Shown here: positions 1 through 10,489 of the stretch, in pieces
Numbering within the stretch: position 1 is the first letter of the stretch
Layout: each line of letters starts with the position of its first letter
Assembly (NCBI RefSeq): GCF_032884065.1
Contig: NW_027062665.1
Coordinates: 248,001-312,000, forward strand
Direction of reading: 5' to 3'
Length of the DNA stretch: 64,000 bases
Origin: Artemia franciscana
Lineage: Eukaryota; Arthropoda; Branchiopoda; Anostraca; Artemiidae
Notes under the pieces: generated by a model
The model's input: only the letters and a program-made list of their open reading frames with translations
What the model was told of the DNA's origin: nothing
Database searches by the model: none
Position numbers and translations under genes: made by a program

Positions 1-454
1 TGTGTAATAAATAACCCTTGAGGAAACTACTATTTAAAGGAAGAATGACTTTTATTACCGAAAAATGTGCTTTAATTAAAACACCCAACAAATGCCTTTT
101 GTATAAGAAGAGTGGAAGGAAATTATTACACTTGACAGATATAACGATTTTGAAAGTTTCAGATTACACCTGAAGATCACAATGTCGGATTTCAGACTCA
201 TGAAAGGTTACCACCCATTTTATGGATTAACCAATCACAATGTAGGATCTCGGCCACAGATTTTAAGAGATAACCAATCACAATGCAGGATATCGACGGC
301 TCAGTGATAAATATATAATTATTACAAGCTCGATTATTTTGTCAAATAATTTTTTTATGTAATTAGTACAAACTCGATTATTTCATCAAATAGCTTACTG
401 AAAATTAAAACACTATAAATGTACAGCCAAATGTATTTCTATCCAAAGAAAAGA
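1..454. other. Gene-free flank with short local duplications
   Basis: No coding segment or known element is recognised. A short phrase (aaccaatcacaatg followed by aggat) occurs twice, near 228 and 270, and a second phrase (ctcgattattt) twice, near 332 and 373. These look like small slippage duplications in AT-rich intergenic DNA. Confidence 0.4.
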
Positions 455-2200
455 TGCAATTTTTTTTTTATTATTATTACGAATAGTGGTAGGCATCAAT
501 GCTTGTCGCAAAACCACAAAATCATAATACGAATCTAAAGTAAATTGGCAACGACAAACTAAACAGCAAAAACTTATAAATAACACGAAACTACACAACA
601 AAAGTGTGTAAATAAAGGCGTATTTACTAATACACTCTTCAAAATTCGAACAATCTCTGCCTCGACAACCTCCAAAGGAAAACCATTCCACGGTCCGGCA
701 ACTCTACTAACGAAAGATAATTGACCAATTTTTTCAGTGGTTTTGGGGGATATAATTTATAATCATGCTGACAAGTAGAGTGATAATGGCTAAATTTAAA
801 AAATAAATTTGGATCAACATCATCCACTCCTTTAATTATACAAAACACACTTACAAGGTCACTGCGACGTCTACGAAACTTCAACGACGGGGGTTGAAGC
901 CTAGAAAGTCTCTGCGGATAGGAAAGGCGCTGAAGGTATGGGACCAATCTAGTGTCCCTTCTTTGAACCTTTTCTATCTTATGCTCATCCGTTAGACTTA
1001 ATGGAAACCAAACAGAAGTATTATACTCAAAAATAGGGCGGACCATTGATTTATATAGCAGTAAGAATTTACGAAGGTTAAACCTGCTAAAACTTCTCTT
1101 TATAGACGATAAACGATAATTTGCATTTTTTACAATTTCCGAAACATGCTTATCAAATTTCAATTGGGTATCAAAGTAAACGCCAAGGTCACGCACTATT
1201 TCGTTAGAAGGGATTCGTATCCCAGACAGCTGGTAAATATGCCAAGGTGGGAGTTTACGAGCAAAGTGTAAAACAACACACTTAGAAGGGTGTATGAACA
1301 TGGAATTAGATTCGCATCAGTAAGTTAGAGAGTCAAGATCCTCTTGTAAAAGTTGCACATCGTTTTGGTCTCGTATTGGTAGATAAAATTTTAAATCATC
1401 CGCGAACATCTTGACAGTAGAATGCTAAAAATAGGAAGGCAAATCATTAATAAATAAGCAAAATAAAATTAAACCAAGGTAGCTACCCTGGGGGACTCCG
1501 CTTAACACATTAATTGAGGATGACATAGTTTTATTAACAACAACCTGCTGAGTTCTTCCATGTAGATAATCAGCAAAAAATGCAATTGTTTTTTTTTACC
1601 CGATTTATAAGCTGCACATTTTCAAAGAAGGATGGATATTGAAACTTTGTCGAATGCCTTCGAGAAGTCGATATAAATGCAGTCAAAGGGTATAGCTAAA
1701 TCGGCAAAATGTTGAAAATCCAAAATAACCTCAAGAAGCTGAGTATTACAAGACCTATTTTTTCGAAAACCATGCTGAGCAGGATTCCAAAGACAATTTT
1801 CATCAAATTACTTTTGAACGCGTAAAATAATGAACTTTTCCATCACTCGGGAAAAAATAGACGTAATTGAAATCGGCCGATAATTTTTAAAATTCGACTT
1901 GGAGCCTCTTTTGTGAAGTGGCCTTACCTAGGCCTTCTTCCACCCTGAAGGACACAGTCCATGCGCCAAAGATAAGTTAAATGTGTAAGTAAATGGTATT
2001 GTAATTTCATGAGCAATTTTTCTTATCATTATTTTCGGGAAACCGTCTATATCCGGCGCTTTGGACGTATCCAATTTTATAAGAATAGTATAAACTTCAG
2101 TCAATGAGAAATCCGAATCATCAAATGGAACAAGAATGTCCGACGACGCAATCAACTCTATTTGAGATGTCGATCTCAATGTCAATATGTCAATATTGTC
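455..2200 (-). mobile_element. Degraded CR1-like non-LTR retrotransposon (LINE), 5' truncated
   Basis: This is a minus-strand LINE whose reverse transcriptase can be followed from about 2180 down to 640. The 3' end, near 461-482, is a short TAA-repeat/A run on the minus strand (seen as tttttttttattattattac on the plus strand), a tail style usual for CR1-type LINEs. The 5' end stops where a plus-strand Penelope-like sequence begins, near 2180-2200, so the endonuclease and ORF1 are missing. Several frame changes and stops interrupt the coding part. Confidence 0.85.
639..2190 (-). pseudogene. LINE reverse transcriptase pseudogene (CR1-like)
   Basis: The product would copy LINE RNA at the target site. 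In minus-strand order I see the fingers start of the RT domain (LDTSKAPDIDGFPKIMIRK, near 2040-2080), then GVPQGSYLGLILF near 1455-1500, then the catalytic box in the form FADD at about 1397-1408, then a long thumb/C-terminal part at 639-1301 with RDLGVYFDTQLKFDKHV and SMVRPIFEYNTSVWF. The last segment reads on in another frame as AGPWNGFPLEVVEAE near 640-700, the usual C-terminal WN.LP.EVV pattern of CR1/L2-type LINEs. The stretch between 1301 and 1928 is broken by stops and frame changes. Domain order and motifs are seen directly; the clade is inferred from memory of the family and could be another member of the Jockey/CR1 group. Confidence 0.85.
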
Positions 2201-2800
2201 TATCTTCCGTATATCCAAAAGATCACAACAAAATTAAAAAATATTTGCACAAAAAATAATCTGTACGTAGTTTTTACTAATAATTTTAAAATCATCAATT
2301 TCTTAAACTCGGGTAAAGATAAGACCCCAGTTACTCGCCAAAGAGGGGTCTATCAAATACCATGTGATTGCGGAAAATACTATGTCGGCAGGACCCATCA
2401 GAATCTAGACAAACGGTTACAACAGCATAAAAATGACATAGACAAGGCCTTAATTTCAAATAGTTCCAACAACTCCTTTGATTCTGCTTTAGGTTGGCAT
2501 ATATTTAATAATCCGTCCCACATGATACTTTTTGGAAACTCTTCACTCATTAGTAATGATTTGGGAATAAAACAGGTGGTTCGAGAATCAATCGAAATTA
2601 ATCTCAAAATAAATAATAATATTTCTTTGAACAGGGACTTGGGGGAATACTCACTAAATTCTTCATACTCAAATTTAATTAAAAATCATCTAACAAAATA
2701 TTTTACTAAACCGATTTATAATAGTACTGAACCAACTACGAAAAGGTCTTTGAGACAGGCTGCTAAACAAGCAAGATTAGCTTTAAGAAATTGCATCTAA
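2190..2800 (+). CDS. GIY-YIG endonuclease domain of a Penelope-like element (partial)
   Basis: In Penelope-like elements this C-terminal nuclease is thought to nick the target for reverse transcription. The frame is open for about 200 residues. The nuclease signature is GVYQIPCDCGKYYVGRT, with GVYQI in place of GIYKI and YYVGRT as the YIG strand, followed by LDKRLQQHKND. The CDCG pair of cysteines just before YYVG is a recognised variant of the family. The C terminus is basic and Ala-rich (RSLRQAAKQARLALRN). The open frame continues upstream to 2162, but the first residues belong to neighbouring sequence, so the start given is the limit of similarity rather than an initiator codon. No break is visible inside the domain, suggesting a fairly young insertion. 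Confidence 0.85.
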
Positions 2801-3006
2801 TCATTTTATTCTCTTCAATTTGAATGAGCTTATATTCTCATTTCATTCTTTTCGCCAGTCCTGGTTGAACTTCGTTGAAGTAAGGATGCTAGGGCTATTT
2901 TTAAAAAAGTTTTAAAAAGTGTTTTTAATTATTCAGTTTTAATCCTCACAATTTGATGTAAGTTCTTTTATATATATATATATATAGTTTCTCTCTTATT
3001 CTTGTA

Positions 3007-3051
3007 TTGTGCTGAAGACGGCCCTTGGACATAGGGCCGAAATATCTACAG
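3007..3051 (+). ncRNA. Minimal hammerhead ribozyme motif in Penelope tail
   Basis: The conserved hammerhead core can be laid out by hand. CTGAAGA (3012-3018) fits CUGANGA. Stem II is GGCCC (3020-3024) with GGGCC (3034-3038) and a 9-base loop. GAAA follows at 3039-3042, and TATC (3043-3046) would give a two-base-pair stem III ending at the cleavage cytosine 3046. Stem I pairs 3007-3011 with 3047-3051, including two G-U wobbles. Penelope-like elements are known to carry such minimal hammerheads with very short stem III. C3019 is an extra unpaired base between core and stem II, so activity is uncertain. Confidence 0.65.
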
Positions 3052-3112
3052 AAATAATTTCCACTGTCTTGAAATTTTCCCTATTGTCTCTACGTTGTAT
3101 TTGTTTGTTATG

Positions 3113-3360
3113 GAAAGGCAGTGTGGTCTTCGTCACTATTTTAAACTATGGGTCATGACCTCAAATTGGGTCGCAAAAGATTTTAAGTTAAATATTTAAT
3201 TACACGATTTTATAACATCTAGGTGTGTATTTTTGTCAGCTCCACTTATACAGATTCATGGAAGAAGAATTATTATTTTGTCGTTAGAACAGATCAACTC
3301 TTTACTCGTGATGATTTAGATCAATGTGAGCTCACCGATAAATTTAAACGTGAGTTTTTC
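3113..3360 (+). repeat. hAT-terminus-like fragment ending in a splice-donor-like site
   Basis: The sequence from 3113 has the look of a ZBED-type hAT end: AAACTATGGGTCATGACC with GGGTCGCAAAAG, and it matches the R1 copy at 4300-4450 up to the residues MEEELLF. It then diverges into a short open segment that could read RTDQLFTRDDLDQCELTDKF and ends at a good donor, gtgagt, near 3350. The intron-like sequence after this donor repeats the one after the exon at 3594-3799, so the block is probably a partial duplication of the R1 unit. Confidence 0.45.
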
Positions 3361-3593
3361 CTTTAAATATGCAATACCTTTAATTAAGGTTATAACATAT
3401 TGTCAAAAGTGCCATATTAGCTCTTAGCTCTTGTTTTTTTTGACAAAAACTTCCAGAGCTAAAGTAGTTCAGTATTCCTTATTATATACTGTGGTAATTT
3501 TTGTTTTGCCAACTGCTTTTTGTTGAAATATTATTGTAGTTTTTTTTTATTTTGCCATTTGCATTAATACATAAATTATAATTTTAAATTAGG

Positions 3594-3799
3594 TCATTCT
3601 GAGGGTATTATTCGTTGTCCCCCAAAAAACGCCCCCCATAATGGATATATGGGATACGTTTTAGTGGAAGATACAGCAAGGAAATGTTAAAGACCATTAA
3701 AAACAGCAAGATGTTTTGCATCATCTCTCACAAAATAAGAACGGATCTGGTCTACGTTAATAAGAGCACGAATTTACTAGAACTGCAATATTTTTTTCA
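3594..3799 (+). pseudogene. Unknown conserved exon-like segment of R1 (frameshifted copy)
   Basis: An acceptor-like ttttaaattag precedes, and a donor-like gtgagt follows, a segment of about 205 bases that reads HSEGIIRCPPKNAP, then NGYMGYVLVEDTA. Relative to the inverted copy near 50490-50697, which is open for about 70 codons, this copy lacks one base after VEDTA and so shifts frame. I do not recognise the protein. The splice-like borders and the codon-preserving match between copies suggest an exon carried by a repeat. Confidence 0.5.
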
Positions 3800-4290
3800 A
3801 AGTGAGTTTTTCCTTTAAATATTCAATTTTTTTAATTAAATTTACAAACATTTTCATTTAGATTAGAGTGAAGTGAAGTAGGGAGAGAGATCTAATGAGG
3901 AGTGCATTGGTAGTATAGCCTTGCTTTAGTTCAGGCTAAAGTTGAACTAGTAGATGGTGCTGGAAAAAGTCACGATAATTTTCTCTGATTGTTGCTAACA
4001 GTGTGAAATTCTTACTCACTATTTCTTTTGTTTTCTTCGTTTTTGATTACATAGCAACTAAAACAATTAAGTAGTTTCTGGAATTCTTAAATGTTTATTA
4101 TGTACAACCAAAATTATTCACGCTAAAGTATTCAAGTTCTTAAAAAAAAAAAAAAAAAAAAAACGTTAAAATTCTTTATCCTTTGAGGTGAAAGAGTCTT
4201 TCTGAAATAATTATGCATAAGAAATAACTAAATAAGGACGAAAGACCCTAAAATCACCGAAAAAGGTGTTATAGTTTTAAGATAGACTAG

Positions 4291-4715
4291 GGCGTCTTAA
4301 ACTATTGGTTGCGACCTCAAGTTGGGTCGCGTGGCAAAATTTTTCGGTCGCAAAAGATTTCAAAGTTAAATATTTAAATACGCGATTTTATAACATCCAG
4401 ATGTTTATTTTTGTCAGCTGAACTTATAAAGATTCATGGAAGAGGAATTGTTATTCTGTCTTCCTATAAAAGACCTTACTAGAGGGAAGGACATAAATTG
4501 TAAAGTTTGCAAATTTTTATTACTGAAGGTTTAAAGGAAAAATTACTGTTGATCTTACTCAGATGATGTAATTGCAATAACAGTCAAAAATATTGGTTAC
4601 AGCTAATCATAATAGCCGCTCATAATGATAAGCAAAAACAATTCCAACAACAGCTCCAGAATCGAATGATTTGCTTCAGGATGCGGTTAAGGTTATAAAT
4701 TTTATCAAGATAATA
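4291..4715 (+). mobile_element. ZBED-type hAT transposon relic, 5' end
   Basis: The left end has the pattern typical of hAT elements with ZBED-like transposases: CTTAAACTATTGGTTGCGACC followed by GGGTCGCG. Inside, one frame reads MEEELLFCLPIKDLTRGKDI near 4437-4496, matching the EELLFC.PL...T.G.DIF strand of ZBED transposases. Further on, APESNDLLQDAVKVINFIK near 4660-4710 matches the conserved AVKVVN.IK segment. Most of the protein is deleted, and the copy ends abruptly at about 4715. Confidence 0.7.
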
Positions 4716-5294
4716 TAAATTCTCAAGAGGTTCTATGCTCAACCTTTATCCATTTTCATATTAAACCATAAACCTATATGAAATTTATAGTGTTTTGCCT
4801 AATCATTCAGAAGCCTAGTTTAAGAACAAATGCTGTATAATATTGGCTAATAGCCTAGCCTATATTTTACATTTGAATTTGGCATAAAATTGACTTAAGT
4901 TACGGCACAACAAGTAAAGAGGCTCATTGCTCTTACCTAGTAAGAGATTCAGTGTGTTTCAAACAAATAAAATTGCATTCATTATCCAGCTTTGACTTAT
5001 CATAAATATCCTGTTTTTGCATCAGATTCAGAGTATTTGTTTCACAGCTACCAGTCCCAGAGTATTTTGTATGTTGATACTTTCTAAAATATTACTCCTG
5101 ACCTTCAGCTGAATTATAAAGGTATAATATACTAGCCTGGTTTGATAGGTTAAATTCTAGATGATGACCTTTTTACTATATCAGAAAGTACCTGAGCTTG
5201 CTAAGTAAAATTTTTAGGAATAGATCTGGAGGCCAACAGTAGTATCATTTATATAGGGTTTCCCTTCTAGATTTTGAAAAATTATAGTTTTGGC
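4716..5294. other. AT-rich stretch without recognised gene
   Basis: No coding segment, structured repeat or element end is recognised between the R1 block and the R2 copy. Confidence 0.4.
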
Positions 5295-6215
5295 GAGTTT
5301 TTATGGTGCTTGGTATTAACCAAGTGACATATAGCAATTACCAATTCTGTCGGTCTGTTGGTCCTGGTTTTGCTACTTTAGGCATTTCCAGGTAAGCCAG
5401 GACAATGAAATTTGGCAGGCGAATCAGGGACGGCACCAGCTTAAATAAGAAATAGTCGTTTTCCCAATTGGACCATCTGGGGGGGGGGGGGAATGGGGGG
5501 CCTGTTAGTTTGGAAAAAATAGAAAAATTGAGGTATTTTTAATTTGCCAACTGTTGATCAGATCTTAATGAAATTTGATGTTTGGAAGGATATTGTGTCT
5601 CAAAGCTGTTATTTTAAATCCCGACCGGATTTGGTGACATTAGGGGGGATATGGGAGGGGGAAACCTAAAATCTTGGAAAACACTTAGAGTGGAGGGATT
5701 GGGATGAAACTTGGTGGGAAAAATAAGCACAAGTCCTAGATACATGATTGACATAACCGGAACGGATCCTCTCTCTTTGGGGTGGCTGGGGGGGGGGGTA
5801 ATTCTGAAAAATTAAAAAAATGAAGTATTTTTAACTTACAAATGGGTGATTGGATCTCAATGAAATTTGTTATTTAGAAGGATATGGTGTCTTAGAGCAC
5901 TTATTTTAAATCCCGACCTGATCTGGTGACATTGGGGGGAGTTGGGAGGGGGAAACCTAAAACTTGGAAAAAACTTAGAGTGGAGGGATCAGGATGAAAC
6001 TTGGTGAGAATATGAAGCACAAGTCCTAGATACATGATTGACTTACCGGAACGGATCCACTCATTTTGGGGAAGTTGGGGGGGGGGGGGGGGTAATTCTG
6101 AAAAATTAGAAAAAATGAGGTATTTTTAACTTACAAACAGGTGATTGGATCTCAATGAAATTTGATATTTAGAAGGATATCATGTCTCAGAGCTCTTATT
6201 TTAAACCTTTTTTTA
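5295..6215 (-). repeat. Repeat R2, copy A, 3' end with hairpin, truncated
   Basis: R2 is read here on the minus strand. Its 3' end has the hairpin CTTGGT/ACCAAG (5309-5324), then a short A-rich tail ending near 5295. The body consists of degenerate units of about 290 bp (5460-5760, 5760-6060, 6060-6215) containing the phrases ggatgaaacttggtg, ttttaaatcccgacc and long G runs (C runs on the repeat strand). The 5' part of R2 is missing. Matching copies lie at 47051-48949, 50802-52480 and 59860-60986. Confidence 0.8.
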
Positions 6216-6469
6216 GTCTTGCTGATTCATGGACATCCCAGTATTATTTTGACTACTTGGTCTATGCATTAAATTCCCCTATAGTTAGTTGCAAAATTGT
6301 CAGAAGAGCTGTTCCATAATTTTATCAAGTATGTTTTTTGATGTTCCCTTGTTACCAAATTACTTGTCATATCATAACAAAATTAATTTGTTTTTCATTT
6401 TGTTTCTTATGTTTCAATAAGAAAAATTTCCTCCTACTCAAAGAATTGATTCTCTTCTAGCTTGGAAAA

Positions 6470-9400
6470 ATGACTACCATAACTACCATAAAGCAGTCAG
6501 TCTATGTGAATTTGATTGTCTTGGTACAAAACCATCCTTGTTTATATGATACAAGTAATTCACTATATAAGAATACAAAATACAAAAATGACAGATGGTC
6601 TGAAATAGCCAACAGTCTTGGAGAGCAAGGTAAGCTTCAATAGGCTAGGCATATAACTATTTTTATTCATTTACACTATTGCAAACATATTGATAAAGAA
6701 CTTCTTGTCATCTTGGAAATAAGGTGACTCAGAAAATAAAACTTTAGTTTAAACTCATGCCAACTTGAAGAGCTTCCAAAATTTGATTCATTTTCCTGAG
6801 ACTTTCGTCTATAATGCTTAAATCATTAGCATAATCAAAGCCTAGGCAAGTTTTACATCTCCATTGACTCTTAATTCTCCCATTGCTTTGGATATGCTCC
6901 TTAGAAAAAAAGTCCATCAAAATGGCCACAAATGAGAATAGAAAGCAAATTCTACTCGACTCCTAATTTGATAAAGAAACAAAAAAAGCTACTAACCTTA
7001 TTTCTTAACTTAATGAGAAACTGTCATAGAAGACAGGTGTAAATCTGTCCTTGCCTCAGAAAGATTGTGTTTTTCCTTAATTTTTTATTAGGTCTCCTTT
7101 TCTTTGAAAAAAAAAATGGTTTCAGTTGAGGTTAAAGCTATACAACATTTTTTTTTCAACTTAATATGACATGGCCATTTCACTACGATTGGTTTTATGA
7201 TAGGAAATGTTTACAAAAGTAAAATTGGTATTGTCTAATACTTATTACAAAATGACACCTTATTTATAATGTAAACATACCCTGGAATGGGTAACTTAAG
7301 AAAATGGAAAAATAGCAGTGATTTTCTTTAATTTGTTTGTTAAGTCTCCTTTTCTTAGAAGAAAATAATTGTTGTAGTTTGAGTTTAAGGTTATACAGTT
7401 TTTTTCTTCAATTTAATATGACATGTGCATTTGGCTAAAATTGGTTTTATAATAGGATATTTTGACAAAAATAAAATTGGTATTATCTATAGTATTTATT
7501 ACAAAATGACAATTTATTTATAAAGCAAACATACCCTCAAACAGGTAACTTAAGGAAATGAAAATATACCACTGATAAGCTTTCATACCTTTAGATCATT
7601 AAGAAGATTTAAACCCGATGTATTTTCGATTTTTAGGAAGTGCTAGAATCAAAAAAATTATATTAAGTTTAGCTCTACAAACTAAGAATATGCATCTACC
7701 ATCCTATGTAAATAAGTCAAGGTTAGCATATTCATGGTTTTTTGGTAATCTTGTGTTGCTTCTTTTTGGATGCAAAGATCTCATCAAATTCCTGAATTTA
7801 TGAAATATATTACATAGCATTTTGCTTTAAATGATGCTTGCATGATCTTCAGGGTAAGCAATGTCAAAGTCTGAGGCAGAACAGATCTTACAAATCCTGT
7901 AAAATTATGAAATTGAGCTTATGATTGAAACACACTTTTGTCAAATTATTTAGTCTCTAAGCCAAAAGGGGTCTTGAAGTGAGATCTTTTGTCTAAAATA
8001 CAAGACTATCAAGACCCCTAGTTAGAGTTATTGAATTCACATTCTTCTCAATCTTTGTGAAACTTGGAATGTTATTTTTGAACCTACTGAAAACATGCTA
8101 CCATTGTTGCATGATTTTATACAATAAAACTGCAATATCTCCTTTCATCTGTCCCCTTCATCTATGTTTAATAATTCCTTATTTATGCTACCTTTCTCAT
8201 TGATTTTATAGTGGAATGGTGTAAATCCACTTGGACCTACCTGCGGAATCAGTTTATGAAAAGACTGAATGCAAACAATTTCAAAAGAAGTGGAGATGGT
8301 GGGGACAGTCTTGATTTTCAGAAATGGCCTCATTTCAGAGCAATGCAGTTTCTAAGAAAGTATCATAATCCTCGAAAGTAAGTTTTCCATTTTGTTAGTA
8401 TTTTTGCAGCATATTTTAGTCTTATTTATAATTTAATGTAACATCTTTATTCTTATTTTTTATTCTTTGCTATATGAAATTTATGGTGAAAATAATAGCT
8501 AAGTGTCTTTGCAGGAAAGCAGCTAAAAAAATGATGGAAGGGAATCTAGTTTCCCTCTGGTAATTTTGTAATACCCCCTCAACATGTACTGAAGGTTTCA
8601 TCTTACCAACCTGAGTTGTTCTTAAGATATATTGGATATGCCTTTTAGTCTCAAGTCTCTTTCAACTTGTTTTTTTTTGGGGGGGGGGATGTCAACCCCA
8701 CAGGTATAGTTATTTGATGTTTGGACTATTTTTAATAAAAAGGTTATCTAAAATTTGATACATGCTTAATAAAGAAAGGGAATAAAACGGGTACTGGTTG
8801 CCTTCCAATCATGTTTAAATCTTAAAAAGAGCACAAATATTTTTTTTTGTATTTCCAAGTGAATGAACCCTCTCAAAAGTTTGTGATCACCTCTTCTGTA
8901 TGAATTGACTATGAAATAAAAAAATGGCTTAGAATTGCTTCTTATAAATGCATCACCTATTTAGTGTATGAATGATTTGTTCAACCCCAGTAAAATATTA
9001 CCAGAATTAGACAGAATTTTGGCTAATCCAATTCAAGAAGATCAAGAGGTAAAACTTAAGCTTAATACTTCAAAGTTAGACATCATATTTTTCAACCAAG
9101 TTCTGGTTCTCAAAGTATTTTAGTTTAGTCTTGATGGCTTATAAGAAAAGAGCAATATGTAAAATTAGTGACGTAGAACAGCTAGAAAGCTCCTAGTATG
9201 TAAGTTTCAGTGTAATGTTTAATAGCTGTAGCAGTATAGTATCTAATCAACTTAATTTTCATCCCCAAATACTAGCTAAACTGTGCAATGCCAGGTCAAT
9301 TCCAAGGTTTTCCTGCCAAATTCTGGCGTACTTTCTTGGTAAAAGGAAACAAGCAACTCCTAAAAATTGAATTCTAGATTACAAATTATCTTCTCAGCGA

Positions 9401-10489
9401 ACAATTTTTGAGTCATAGCAGTCAGCTAATTATGAGTGCAAAAAAAATTAATAATTCATTGCACTAGTAATACATTTCCTTGATAAAAAAGTGTATTTCT
9501 ATAATGATGCAGCATTCCTTAAACATATACTGTATGAACAAATTAAATGATCCTCATCCAGCTGTACATTCTTCACAAAGTTTTCACAAGTTTTACTTTG
9601 CAGGACATCAGGAAATTTTGACAATGAAGAAGATACTATTACAATTCAGCTATCTGATGGTGATTTTACTTCAAGCCAGCCTGATGTGAAGTTTGATGAA
9701 ACTAATTTTGGATCATCTTCTACCTCATCTCCTATAGTATCAACAGCATCAAATACCTACCTTTTCAGAATAATTTAACTACTTCAAACACTTTCACAGT
9801 ATTTGAAGGTGACTCCACTGCTAACTTCCCTCATAAGAAAAATCATATACTTACACCAGATTCTGAATCTTCCACTTCCAACTTTCCTAGTGCTCTTACT
9901 ACATCAAAGTCCAATCCTATCATTATTCAACCAAAAAATCCTTTTGCCAACACAATCTATGTGCAAAGTTCCTCACCAACCATGCAATACCCTGTTGCAC
10001 CATTAACTTTTGTGCAACTTGAGTCACCTCCAAATCCCCTGTGTTCTACATCCAATATACAAAACAAACATGCTTCTGGTAAATCTTCAAAATTGTCCAG
10101 CTATAACCTTTCACACCCTATCCACTCCAGCCCCCCTTTCCACACACCAGTCACAAAACCAGAATACTCTTCAAAACTTGATATTTTTGAACCCTCAAAT
10201 TCACCTTCAGTAGCTCCTACAACTCCTCTCTCTTCTGGTCACAAAAAAAAATAAGAAAAGAGTGCACCCAGTTCAATCAACAGAGACACCAGTAGAGGAT
10301 ACCATAAAAGTATTCTTGGAGGATAGAATGAAGAGAAAGATTAATTTGGAGAATTCATGTAATTATGGGTTTTGCTACACCTTAGCCCAAAATTTGGATC
10401 AATTACCTATTTTCAATCAAGTTCGTATTCAGAAAGAAATTTTAGAATTATTAGAAAAAGAATTTTCTTCTGTTGATACAACCCAGTGA
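6470..10489 (+). CDS. MADF-BESS protein gene of a PIF/Harbinger transposon (four exons, frame-broken)
   Basis: The product resembles the DNA-binding partner that many PIF/Harbinger elements encode beside the transposase. Exon 1 (6470-6629) starts at ATG and encodes the front of a MADF domain, with LIVLVQNHPCLYDTSN and WSEIANSLG, ending at donor gtaagc. Exon 2 (8212-8377) completes MADF with CKSTWTYLRNQFMKRLN, WPHFRAMQFLRKY and donor gtaagt. Exon 3 (8991-9048) reads NKILPELDRILANP. Exon 4 (about 9604-10489) is Ser/Thr/Pro-rich and ends in a BESS-like motif (FCYTLAQNLDQLPIFNQVRI). Splice phases agree for exons 1-3. Exon 4 has one frame mismatch at its entry and two inside, one near 9757 and one in the A run at about 10246-10254. 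So the gene is an aged copy, or a small exon is missed. It converges on the transposase gene at 11694-17242. Confidence 0.8.
6744..6929 (-). pseudogene. LINE reverse transcriptase fragment inside MADF-gene intron 1
   Basis: On the minus strand a short open segment reads GFDYANDLSIIDESLRKMNQ, close to the YADD box and following helix of non-LTR reverse transcriptases, with YAND in place of YADD. Nothing else of a LINE is recognised nearby. It is a small insertion fossil in the 1.6-kb first intron. Confidence 0.6.
7076..7574 (+). repeat. Tandem duplication of about 245 bp in intron 1
   Basis: Two diverged copies lie head to tail (about 7085-7318 and 7343-7574). Shared phrases include gtctccttttctt, aatatgacatg, attggttttat, attacaaaatgaca and aacataccct. 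The copies differ at many positions, so the duplication is old. No coding content is seen. Confidence 0.65.

Larger units (their letters stand above)
2185..3100 (+). mobile_element. Penelope-like retroelement, 3' part
   Basis: A 5'-truncated Penelope-like element: the end of the polyprotein with its GIY-YIG endonuclease, a stop at 2800, and a 3' untranslated tail with a hammerhead-ribozyme motif near 3007-3051. The reverse transcriptase is absent apart from its last few residues (YLPYIQKITTKL at the left edge). A short TA run lies near 2971-2986. The left boundary coincides with the 5' break of the LINE on the other strand, so one of the two probably landed in or beside the other. Confidence 0.82.
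3545..4715 (+). repeat. Composite repeat R1, plus-strand copy
   Basis: This 1.2-kb block is repeated in inverted orientation at about 49600-50775. It contains, in order, an exon-like ORF (3594-3799), an intron-like AT-rich segment, a 22-base A run (4141-4162), a segment with the phrase tatgcataagaaataactaaataagg (seen a third time near 20080), and a hAT end plus transposase relic (4291-4715). Just upstream (3405-3440) lies a short match, in minus orientation, to the 5' tip of repeat R2. The other copy is also bordered by R2, so R1 and R2 appear to be linked. Confidence 0.7.

Noticed and set aside
3600-4280. Idea that R1 is a retrotransposon with LTRs
   Set aside because: No reverse transcriptase, primer-binding site or direct terminal repeats are present; the identifiable part is hAT transposase.
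5460-6120. G-rich runs as G-quadruplex regulatory sites
   Set aside because: They are single homopolymer runs at fixed positions of R2 units, probably length-variable slippage tracts; four-run quadruplex spacing is not met within short distance.
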